The notes beneath the pieces were generated by a model. The model made no database searches and was not told the DNA's origin. It saw only the letters and a list, made by a program, of their open reading frames with translations. Positions 21,856 to 32,000 of a DNA stretch of 64,000 nt are shown piece by piece (the stretch's first letter is position 1; each line of letters begins with the position of its first letter). The DNA comes from Cymbidium sinense. Its lineage: Eukaryota > Streptophyta > Magnoliopsida > Asparagales > Orchidaceae. Location: NCBI GenBank assembly GCA_021442155.1, contig CM038221.1:146559601-146623600 (forward strand), in the 5' to 3' direction. The translations under genes and the position numbers were made by a program.

Positions 21856-22985
21856 GGAGGATCATCAATTCCAAAGGGTAGGCCCTACCTGGAAGAATTT
21901 TATGCTATACAATATTCCAAGGCTTTTGTGCCTCCTTCCTTCAAAATCTTTGATGGCAGTGGAAGCCCAAGGCATCACATAGCACATTTGGGGCGATTAT
22001 TTGCAATGTAGTGGCGATGCTTTTTTTTACTCTTCATTGTTAGTAGCTAGCGTGTATTACTTTCAATTGGTATGGTGAACTACCCAATGGTTCAGTAAAG
22101 ACATTTTCTGAGTTAGAGCAACTCTTCATCAAGAGATTTGCTGGAGCTCAGCAAAGGGTTATTGTTGGTGATCTCGTTGTAGCACAACAGCACTCCGGTG
22201 AGTCACTTATTGATTATATTCTTTTGATGGGTAACGAGTATGAAGTGAGTAATGTCTAAATAACATGCCATTGAGATTATCTTGAAGAATATCCATGGCC
22301 CGATCACCTTCATGCTTAAAGGCTTCACTATCAAGACATTTCAGAAGTTAATCAACAAGGAGAGGCCAAACAGTTGCCTTTTCAAGATCAGTTGCCTAAG
22401 CAGAAGCTGTAGAAGGTCTATGAAAAGAAGCCAGGAGAATTCACAGTGGTTAATAAGGGGAAGCAGCTAGCTAGAGATCAGTCTGAGAGACCATAACCTC
22501 GTGACCTCCACCTCCTTTTCACCACCAAGCCCCACTCGGCCTCCACGCAGCCTCCGCAACACCACTCACCATACCACCAGTGGTGGCATTCCTACCACCA
22601 TGTAGCTGTGGTCCACCTACTCTTTTAGATAAGTTAAATAAGGCTTATTCTTTTAAGAGATAGGTAATCAAGAAAATCTTCAAGAATCTCTTAAAAAAAC
22701 TTGATTTTCAGCTACTAGAGCTTAGGAGACCGGAGGAAGTAAGGAAAAGTCATGATCCAAACTTTTTCCCTTACCACCATATGCTAGGCCATGTTTTGGA
22801 GGATTGCTTTACATTCAGGGCTTGAACAGGTTCAAGACAGGTGTTGTAGTTATCCCAAAGGAATACCTTGTGGAACAACCTTCTAGTTCCATTAGGGTAA
22901 TCCTTGGGGATACATGTGATCCTAAAATAAAGAAGGTTGGGATATTTCTTTATCAAAACCTCTAAGAAGATCATCCAAGATCAAG
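21856..22985 (+). pseudogene. Gag, copy B
   Basis: In frame with ORF1, after the stop, this reads GGSSIPKGRPYLEEFYAIQY, then KAFVPPSFKIFDGSGSPRHH, the conserved start of the gag domain. It is followed by NGSVKTFSELEQLFIKRFAG and VVAQQHSGESLIDYI (about 22090-22220), the ELEqlFikrFag and SGESLiDYi motifs of plant retrotransposon gag. A further block begins at 22282 (MKNIHGPITFMLKGF). A Pro/His-rich stretch lies at about 22500-22600, and the nucleocapsid-like segment NFFPYHHMLGHVLEDCFTFR at about 22760-22820. In that knuckle the first Cys is Phe. Several frameshifts break it. Confidence 0.75.
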
Positions 22986-23870
22986 AAGCTTTCCTTGGGT
23001 GCACGTCATTTCAAACCTCCAACACCAAGGAAGGTTTGCAAGTTGAGTTAACTCTGGGAGCTCAACAAAGCGGTAATAACAATAGCATGTGTCGACAGGA
23101 TAGTAGCTAGCCTCCGTCCACCTCCGACTATAGTTGGCTTCCACAGTGACTTCTTCCATTTTAGCTAGCTCTTTTATTTCTTCTACTAATAGAACTCTTA
23201 TATTAGCAGATAAGGGCAACAAATCTCTTACTCCACTCATTTTACTTGATTTCTACTCTGTACCTCCAAATAATTCCAAGATATGGAAGAATAAAGCTAG
23301 TTTGAATTATATTTGTGTCACTTCTGATGGGTTGTCTTCTTCTTCCTAATGATAACTCTTCAAGTCTAAAGAACTATTATAATTTGATCTTCCTCTTTAG
23401 GTTGAGTTTTCCAACTCTTATATGGGTTCACCTCTTGAGATAGACTTGGAATCATTTGATTCGAGGGTCCCATAGGGCTATAGGTGAGCATGTGCGGTAG
23501 AACCTTCCATTACCACATACAGATGAGTCAACCTCCATGGTGGCAAGGTTCTACCTCCAGGGCACCTCAAGATAGAGGGAATAAGTCATTGGTACTAAGA
23601 TCGAAAGCCTTTCCACAAGATGCTCCACCCTTGGATATGCTTTATGGAAGACCAGAAGGTGGACTACAACATCCTTTCTCATCTAAGAAAGTTGCCATCT
23701 AAGCTAAGCATATATGATGCCCTTATCTTATCCAAAGAGATGAGGGAATGACTAATCAAGGCTCTCCTTGATCATGAAATATGCTTAGCTTGACATATAG
23801 GTGAGGAAGCACATTATGCAAAAGAAGCTAAGGGATCACCTTCAGATGAAGACCTTCTTTGGGGGGACTA
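22986..23870 (+). pseudogene. Gag-protease connecting region, copy B
   Basis: The frame at 23134-23349 encodes DKGNKSLTPLILLDFYSVPP followed by KASLNYICVTSDGLSSS, matching copy A at 3600-3800. Around 23650-23800 the plus strand encodes VDYNILSHLRKLPSKLSIYD and ALILSKEMRE, the helix-rich segment preceding protease in this lineage, interrupted by a stop after REMRE-like sequence. No catalytic motif is present. Confidence 0.62.
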
Positions 23871-24235
23871 CGCATCCCTCTACATCAGTTGACATGGACG
23901 GTTTAGACTCACCGTTCTCATGGATTGGTGCATCGAGAACATTATGAGTCTAAAGACCCTTTACTTTGAGGATTGACATCTCACACTCAGAGATTGGATG
24001 ATGTTGAGAGGATTCAATGATCAAGGTGAGCGGGCTTTAGGTTCTATAGTGTTACCTTTGGAGATCGTGATTGAAGGCGCCAAATTCTACATCATTGATT
24101 TGAATACTTCATTCCTTTGCTTTGCTGGTAGGCCTTGGATACATCGAGAACAAGATCATTCCATCCTCCCTTCATTGCATCAAGTTCAAAAAATGGAATT
24201 GAATACCGTGTCAAAGATGAAAACATTTTAGTTAG
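23871..24235 (+). pseudogene. Aspartic protease region, copy B
   Basis: The plus strand encodes VLMDWCIENIMSLKTL (active-site region; D-W-C in place of D-S/T-G) and then, from 23998, MMLRGFNDQGERALGSIVLP, KFYIIDLNTSFLCFAGRPWI. These correspond to the LGsI.LP strand and the LLGRPWIH end of the domain. The catalytic triplet is destroyed, as in copy A, but by different residues (D-L-S there). A frameshift after GRPWIH shifts the C-terminus. Confidence 0.72.
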
Positions 24236-25239
24236 AGGTTGAGATTTATGAGGATGCTACTATCTTCCTCAAAACACCCTTTCTCATGAACTTGGAAAAA
24301 ACAAATGCAAATACAAAAGAAAAAAAAAAAATAAAGAAAAGAAAAATAAAAAGAAAATGAAAAGAAAATAGTAGATCATATTCCATTCATTCCATCATAT
24401 GGACATGTGGGTAGATGGCTCAACCTCCACCGGTGAGGTAGAAATAGAGTTTCAGGGGAGACCCCTAGTTGGCCTTCAACCACAAAGGTCATGTTATAGT
24501 TCATAGAGTACCCTACTATTCACATAGACTTGGAATCTAGCTGAGGATGAGTCCAATGTGATTAGTAGACTAGCCAACCCTCTGGTTCCATTGGAGGTGA
24601 CTTTTCAATCTAGCGAGGCGAAGACCAGCCTCCAAGCAAAGCAAAGTATTCAAATCTGGATTATGTGAAACTATTAGGAAGCAATTGGGAACCTTAGCTC
24701 TTACCTCACTTACATCTCAAAAAGTTTAAGGTCTAGTCGTTAAGATAGTCCTTAAGTCTTTCAGTGACATGAAGTAGAAGAAGTTCTTTTTGGGATCATC
24801 ATCCTCAAGCCCTAAAGTTGATGTAGAGCTTGAGGAGGATACTTTTAAAGAATTAATGGAATTACCTTTTGACTTTTACTGCTTGTGTTCAAAATCTTAT
24901 ATAGAAGGTTTATTCTCATACATGGTCAAGCATAAGTCATACTTGAAGCTATGGAATAATATAGGGAAGCACAATCAAGAGCAAGGTAGATTAGCAGTGG
25001 GTCGGTGATGAAGATTATTATTGCCTAATTGTTACCAATCATTCAGAATTTAATAGTTTCTTCTCACATAACACCAACTCTTATAAGAATGTATGTTTAG
25101 AAATCTCCGATGATCTAGATGATCTCCAAGTTAAAGAGGTACCGCCATAAATAGAAGAGGAGATTCATTCAATAATCGACAAGCTTAAAGAAATCAACCT
25201 CGGGATAGAAGAAAATATACGCTAACATACATCAGTTTC
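24236..25239 (+). pseudogene. Protease-RT linker, copy B, with an A-rich tract
   Basis: At 24300-24370 lies a run of A and AAG repeats that would encode a Lys-rich stretch; copy A has the complementary T/C-rich run at 2500-2570 in the same place. Downstream, peptides FKELMELPFDFYCL and LKLWNNIGKHNQEQ at 24843-24990 match copy A. A GT-containing site near 24434 and its counterpart in copy A (about 2419) might be splice donors, since Ogre has an intron between protease and RT, but I cannot find a convincing acceptor. No domain is recognised. Confidence 0.5.
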
Positions 25240-26150
25240 TTGTTGAATGAAGAAGAAACCAATGACTTAGTTAGGCTATTAACTAAGTTTAAAGACTTCT
25301 TTGCTTGGAGTTATGAAGAGATGCCCAGATTATCTCTTGACGTAGTCCACAAACTAGCAATAGACCCTAATGCTACCCCTATTAAGCAAGCTCTAGGCAT
25401 GCGATTAGAAATTGAACAAGGGTCATTTAAAGTCAAGAAACTGATCGATGTTGGTTTCATTAGGGAAGAAAAATACCCTACCTGGTTAGCCAGTGTTGTA
25501 CCAGTTAAGAAGAAGAATGGACAAATTTGCATTTTCATTGATTTTAGGGACTTAAATAAGGCATGTCCTAAGGATGAGTTTCTCTTCTATAAGAGTTAAT
25601 GGTGGACATGCCTCATCTCATGCGTCTTCTCTTTCATGGATGGTCATGCTATAACCAAATCAAGATGTCTCTTGAGATGAAAGAAACATTACTTTTTGAA
25701 CCCCAATCAAATCTTCATTATAGGGTGCCTTTGTTAAAAATGGTGATGCTACATAAAGCGGGCCATGACTCAGATCTTCAATGAACTCATCCATCATCAA
25801 GTTGAGTGCTACATTGATGATCTAGTAGTCAAGCAGAGAAAAGACCACCACTCTTTGACTTGAGAGTAGTTTTTGAATGGTTAAGATAATATAATCTCAA
25901 AATGAATCCCCTAAAGTGTGCATTAGGAGTAACTTCAGGGAAATTCCTTTGGCTTATTGTTCAACACCGGGAAATAGAAATAGATCCTAAAATATTAAAA
26001 CTATCTTAAAAATGCCACCTCCAAAGAGTTTAACTCAACTAAGATCCTTTCAATGATAGCTGACATATCTAAGATGCTTTATCTCCAACCTATCGGGGAG
26101 ATGCAAGCCATCTTTAGCACTTGCCAAAAAGGACGTTAAGTTCAAGTGGG
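25240..26150 (+). pseudogene. Reverse transcriptase, copy B
   Basis: From 25240 the open frame reads FFAWSYEEMPRLSLDVVHKL, then VKKLIDVGFIREEKYPTWLA, SVVPVKKKNGQICIFIDFRD and LNKACPKDEF, the fingers of a Ty3/gypsy RT including the FRDLNKACPKD motif with its catalytic Asp region. After a frame change, LLFHGWSCYNQIKMS (25620-25665) corresponds to the SFMDGySGYNQI motif with its Asp lost (FHG). QIFNELIHHQVECYIDDLVV carries an intact YIDD box at 25810-25821. The thumb follows to about 26150. At least three frameshifts separate the blocks. Confidence 0.85.
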
Positions 26151-26622
26151 ATGACAAGTGCCAACATGCCTTCGAAGACATCAATAAGTACTTGGTGAAG
26201 CCAGTTCTAGCGACTATCCCGGCAGGCCACTCATCTTCTACAATACTACATTAAATGACTCTCTCGGTGCTCTATTGGCCCAAGAAAATGATGAAGGGAA
26301 GGAAAGCGCTCTCTACTACCTCAGTTGTCATCTGATTCCTACTGAAGCAAACTATCCACCTATTGAGAAACATTGCCTAGCTTTGATCTTTGCCTCCCAA
26401 AAGCTACGACATTACATGCTTTCTCATAAGGTGAACTTGATCTCTAAATAATCCCTGCGGTATCTCATGCCAACACTATCAGGATGTTTGGCTCATTGGT
26501 CCATGATTCCTCATAGTTTTGATATCACATTTGTACCCTCCATCGGTAAAATGATAAGCTAGTGGATTTCTTAGCAACCAACTTCGATTCTCACTTAGTG
26601 ACGATCTCCCGATAAATAAATC
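26151..26622 (+). pseudogene. RNase H domain, copy B
   Basis: The translated blocks KFKWDDKCQHAFEDINKYLV, then SLGALLAQENDEGKESALYY and LIPTEANYPPIEKHCLALIF, match the connection and RNase H of Ty3/gypsy pol. Copy A has the same blocks at 340-745. A run of similar residues ends in ASQKLRHYMLSHKVNLIS at about 26440. In copy B the region just before the first catalytic strand (26215-26250) is frameshifted. Its expected action is removal of the genomic RNA during cDNA synthesis. Confidence 0.75.
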
Positions 26623-27070
26623 ATGAACTTAGGGAGGCGACAACCACGATGGGAGATGTATTTTGATGGTGTTGTTTCTTTTCTTAAAGGTGAAGCACCA
26701 CGATCTATTCTCCCAGGAAAGGCAGGGGTAGGAATAGTTCTTCTAACTCCAAATCGTGATGTGATGAGATTATCATACTACATTCCAACCCCTGCACTAA
26801 CAATGAAGCTGAGTATGAGGCATTGATTTCTGGTATGGAGTTAGCCATCACTATCAGTGTCAAGAGCATCAACATCTTTGGGGATTCTTAGTTGGTCATC
26901 AACCAGATTGTCGAGTCTTACCAAGTCCTCAAACTTAAGCTCCGTCATTACTATGAAGTCATCATCTACAAGGTTCCCCGAGTAGAGAATGTAGTAGCAG
27001 ATGCCTTGGCCAAACTTGCCAAAGAATTGGCATGTTCGGAAGATGAGTCCATTTCAATAAGGGTCTAAAA
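26623..27070 (+). pseudogene. aRNH: second RNase H domain, copy B
   Basis: From 26623 the frame reads MNLGRRQPRWEMYFDGVVSF and GKAGVGIVLLTPNRDVMRLS. After a frameshift come NNEAEYEALISGMELAITIS (the AEYEALI helix with catalytic Glu) and INIFGDS with a TAG stop at 26889-26891, LVINQIVESYQVLKLKL. It ends with VENVVADALAKLAKEL, the DALAKLA tail. The DG, E and D positions of an RNase H fold are visible. Its place after the first RNase H and before integrase matches the dual RNase H arrangement of Tat-lineage elements. The GDS-stop-LVINQ context suggests a Gln codon mutated to TAG. Confidence 0.82.
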
Positions 27071-28290
27071 TAGACAAGTCCTATCCCTTATTGATGTTGA
27101 ACTCATCGAGAGAATTTCTCTTGAAGGAGAGATTGCCATAGACAAAATGGACAAGGAGCTGGATTGGAAGCAACCATTCATAGATTACTTGAACACCAGT
27201 AAACTACCTCTAGAAAATTCACAAGCCCATCAGGTGAAACAAAGAGCTCTCTCCTATGCTCTTATTGATGACACCCTATCTGATCCTTTGACCAAATGTG
27301 GTTACATTATTTAGACAAACACGAAGCCCATGGCATTGTGAAATTTTCGGGTCTGAACACATCAATCGGTCGAAAATGAAGAAGAAGATCAAGTGACTTG
27401 GATACTACTGGCCTTTGATGATTATAGACTGCATGGATGTATCTATGAGTTATCATCAGTGTCAGGTACACGGTGTCATCCTCCACCAACCACCCAACAT
27501 CCTACACCTACTTTGGCTTCATTGCCATTTGAGTGTTGGGGTATTGACATTGTGGGTCTGATCAATCCTTTTTCTTCTAAGGGCCATCAGTTCATCTTAG
27601 CTACAACCAACTACTTTTCCAAGTAGGCAAAAGCCATCCCACTCAGACAGGTCACAGTTCAGCATGTGTTTTAGTTTTTCAAGAACCATATCATATATAG
27701 GTTTGGGGTGCCTCGATGAATTATATTTGATAAATCATTCAAAGAAACGAAGATCAATAGCTTCACTAGAAGACATTATAGATTGGAGATACTCCACCAT
27801 ACTACCCAACTATATGATGGCGGTTGGTTTGAAGCCTTGTGGGTCACCACACCACATACCAAACTCCAACTCACCCCATTTTTTATGTATGGGTCCAAGC
27901 CATTCTTCTTTAGAAGTTCAACTCCCATCACTAAGGATAGCATTGGGTAACAAGATCATTCTGAATATAAAGTTGTAGTTAAAGAGCTCAAGGTTTGGAG
28001 AAAGTCAACTATGGGAGTGCCAAAACCTCGAGTTGTATAAGGCTAAAATGATTCAAGCTCACAACAAGCTGGTTTGCCCTAGGTCTTTCTGAGTAGGAGA
28101 ACTTATGTTAGTCCTAAGGAGACCAATTGTTGCCCATCAAAAGATGGGAGGCAAGTTTGAACCCACTTAGGAAGGCCCATATGTCATAGAGAAGGCCTAC
28201 CAAGGAGGATCTTATCAGCTTATTGATTACAAAGGGAAACACCCGATGCTTCCAATTAATGGGCTCTATCTAAAGAAATATTACCCATGA
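27071..28290 (+). pseudogene. Integrase, copy B
   Basis: Integrase would insert the cDNA. The zinc-binding N-terminal region is represented by KLGYYWPLM-like sequence (about 27390-27415) and YHQCQVHG (27451-27474), where the first Cys of the usual CxxCQ pair is Tyr. The catalytic core follows: WGIDIVGLINPFSSKGHQFI with the first Asp at 27546-27548, and FGVPR, stop, IIFDKS with the second Asp at 27729-27731. The third acidic residue is not recognisable. A later block (about 27830-27945) has the ALWVTTPHTKLQLTPFF motif. The C-terminal part, GPYVIEKAYQGGSYQLIDYK then GLYLKKYYP, ends at TGA 28288-28290. This is the end of pol. Confidence 0.82.
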
Positions 28291-29012
28291 AACTTTGAAT
28301 TAATAAAAGAATAAAATCTGATTTTCTTCATCAAATCTTCTCTTCTTTCGAATCATTATTTGCTTGTCTTGTGAATCCACTGTGACATGTTTACGGTAGG
28401 TGTAAGAGTCCGCCAGTGGCATCCTATCCCTCTTTCACAACACAAACACAATCTCTCGATGTTATTTGAATAGGTGTAAGAGAACTTGAGAGGCATCTTA
28501 TTTTGATTAGCACAACTAAGATAGATGTGAGAGAACCGAAGTGACATCCTTTCTTAGTGGGAATCCTTTTTTCCATCTGTGGCATCATTTCATTAAAAGC
28601 CTTAACATGTTTAAGGTAGGTGTAAGATTCCCCCAGAGGCATCCTATTCCTTTTAACACATGCACAACAATAAATAAAATCTTTTATCTTGAAATTTGAT
28701 GTGGAGCAAGCCCCCACTCACTCATTAGCTCTAGGTCAGTCTCTACCACTAGTATGTCACCCCTAGTCATTTATTGGAGGATGTGAGTCCAGAGCTTTCT
28801 TCCTAACTTGACCATTACAAACCAGAGTGTCTTGTTAGTATGGTAAACTTTGCCAAGTAGCTACCTCAAGATTGATTTCATTTAAGGAGATGTGAGTCCC
28901 CATGCTTTCTTCTTGAACTAGCCATCATGTTCTAACTAGGTCAAGTATATTTGAGGTTTAGGATAAGTCCCCAGAGGCTCCTTTCCTCTTGACTACTTTT
29001 GAGTTGATCAAA
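28291..29012 (+). repeat. 3' untranslated region of copy B with two short tandem repeat types
   Basis: No ORF is present. At 28390-28650 a unit of about 60-100 bases recurs (AGGTGTAAGAGTCC.CCAG then GGCATCCTAT, with variants). At 28775-28930 two units begin GATGTGAGTCC and continue CTTTCTTCCTAACTTGACCAT. The second type is abundant in copy D's 3' untranslated region. No clear polypurine tract precedes 29013, consistent with the 3' LTR start having been deleted. Confidence 0.7.
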
Positions 29013-32000
29013 TCGATGGGTAAATTGGTCATGCCCTCTTCATATCAACTCGATGCCTTTCTAATATATCAAGTGGACTTAATGAAGAGTGGTGCACCCA
29101 ACCCAATGGGTTTGGGTCAGCCCAAATAGACCCAAGGCCAAAATCGACCCCATATGTCAAATTGGCTAATTCAAAAACCTTCCTCCACCCACTTTGATGC
29201 ACATGGGAGGTTGGAAATCCACTCAAGACCTCAACCCCATGTAAGATCTAATGACCTAAACAACCCCTCCAATGTGTCAATTAGATCAAAATGGAAAGGG
29301 AGGTGTCGGCCATCCGATTGCCATATGGGGAGATATACTCTCATTAATTCAATTTAAAATTATCATTCCCTCATTTGATTGAAGCATAGAGAGTGTTAGG
29401 AAAGATCAAAGAGCCATACTAAGCTTTCTAAAAGGGATTTGAAAAGTGATCTTCTTTTCTCCATTGAAAAATGAGCTCACTTGAACCTTCAACTTTCTCC
29501 ACTACTTCAATTCCCTTTGCTGGAGGAAAAGCACAAGGTCTGTTGAGTTCTGAGCAAGCAATAAGACTACCTTTGCTTCAGCTGATCCACCTCAAATGAT
29601 GTATGGAATCACCACTTAGTTATTGGTCTTTGTGAAATAAAATTTGAAGTCATGAGAAATCCACCATTGGATAAGCTTCTCATTAGCTTTAGATGGTATG
29701 AGAATTTTTGTTCCAATCTCAATCAGCTGGATCTTCCCTAGATCATGGATGGCCTCTCGAGGGAAGAATTACGGGCCATCCATTTTTTGGATGGCGACCA
29801 TGATAATTCCCACATTTTATAAATCCTTTTTCCTTTTATAAACCGTGAGATGATCCTTGGTCGTTCGATCCATGATCGAACATCAGGGATCAAAGCACGT
29901 CCCACCACCGTGACACATTTGGATGGGTCGTTTAAGTAATTGGCTCACCGCTGTAAAAGTTCGCCACCATGTCGTGGTAGGATTAGATAGGGAATTTAAT
30001 TAAGGTTAATTAATCTCCTAATTTTCTAAAATTCATATATCCTTCAATAAAATTCAGAGAAATATGGGGAAAATCCTATTAAAAGATAAGTTAACCTAGA
30101 ATATTTTAAAAATGATTTAAATGGATTTTGAATTATACTTTTATCTGATTTTAGGTTTTATTAGAAATCATATTTTGCTAATTACCTCTTAATTAAATTA
30201 ATCCCAAACTTCTTGGGTATTTTTTAGGAGATGACCTCTACCTCCCCTAATTTTCTTGGGATTTATTGAAGGCTTAATTGGGGGAATTGCAAAGGTGTTT
30301 CTGAATTGCCCTCCTTATGTAATTAAGGATAATCAGGGTTTGGATTAGTATTTTAATTCATTATTAAGGTTGATTAAGGTTAAATCCATTGGATAGGAGA
30401 TTTAGGGAATAATTTTGGGGCATTTCCCCTAAGCTATTCTCTAAACTGCCTTTTCTTTCCTTAATACTCTCTTAATTAAGGGTTAATTCATTAATTATCC
30501 CCTTCATTTATTTTTAAAAATCCTAAAAACTTCTAGAACTTAATTAATCTACTTTGGGTAGATGCTTAGGTGTTTAAGAGCCTAAGTTCAATTAAGTAAA
30601 TCAAAACCAAATTCATATATGCGAAAGGGTGTTTTTGAAATTACTTAAGCTAAACCCCTTAGTTTAATTAACCATTAATCATGAGCCAAATTGCATTAGG
30701 AACTTTTCTTCCAAGGTGCATTACAAATTTAAATTCCTTGTGATTTTTTTGTGTCATCTCATTGGCTCATAATTACTTGGTTAACTATCTTAAGGTCGTG
30801 TAGGTAAGGGTTAATTAATTTGCTTAATTTGTACCTTAACCTAATTAATACATAAAAAATGAATCTAATCATCTAAAAATGAAACAAAAATATCAAACAC
30901 ATGTGGAAATGGGTTAAGAATAGCAAACTCAACTCATTTTTTCATAATTAAATTAAACTTAAAACTAAACAAAAATCACATTAAATAAACTTTGATTTAT
31001 TTTAAGCCTTCTTATTCCAGAAAAATGTCTTTAGGATTTAATTAAAGTGAATGTGTTTACATGATTTCATTGCTTTGATTCTTTCCCCAACATGTTAAAT
31101 TTGTATGTCATGTGGTTTCATGCATTCATACTTTTCAAATTCAAATTTAAAAATGAAATTATTTACTTTATGTCAAATTTGCATGTGTTGGCTAAAGCAG
31201 AAATATGAGTGGCTATTATCACTAATAAATTCATATTATTTTCAAAACAAATAAATCAATTATCAAATCTGAAAGTGTGCTACTTATATTTTAATTATAA
31301 TCTTGCATGTGAAGAAAACATAAGGATGTGCTTAGCATATGTTTCCCTTCTCTTTTATGTTAGTATAGTTTTGAATAGGAGTTGGTAAGATGTATGGTTC
31401 ATTTGAAAAGGATCTAAAACTTACCTAATTCCACATCCTATTCATTTCTATGCTATCACTTAAGAAGGGTTACCTATGCTTGTACATATAAATGGCATAA
31501 ATAAAGTGAATCAATTACTACAACTTTTGCATTCTTTTATTTTCCATTCATTTCTTTTATACACATGCTTGTATTTAAGGAAATTGGTATATTATTTGGA
31601 CTACCCCAAGGTTGTGAGGCTTTAAGTAGCCCTAAGTAGATATTGTACCTTACACCTCTAGTAAACAATGGCGCTATACTCACTTATGTCTTTCTTACTT
31701 TCATGTGTGTATGTGAAAAATTGGATAAAGAAACCCTTTTCTACTTAAGAAAAGTCATGCATAGTAAACTTCTAAATTTCATTAAATGAATTACTTAGCA
31801 TGCATCATAAACTATGTTAAATATTCTCATTTGTGTGTATAGATATGCTTAGGATTCATTCATGTGCATGTTATGCATGTTGGGAAAGAAATGGAGTGAT
31901 GAATGTTTTGTAAATTTGGTTCATTTTATTTAATCTTAAAATGTCTTTCTTTTTGAATAGGTTTGTTTAGAGTTCATCTAATCTTATGACTAATTAAAAG

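Noticed and set aside
20249..28290. Functional host gene or domesticated retroelement gene
   Set aside because: The frames contain many stops and frameshifts, and the order is a standard retrotransposon; no sign of purifying selection on a single frame can be seen.
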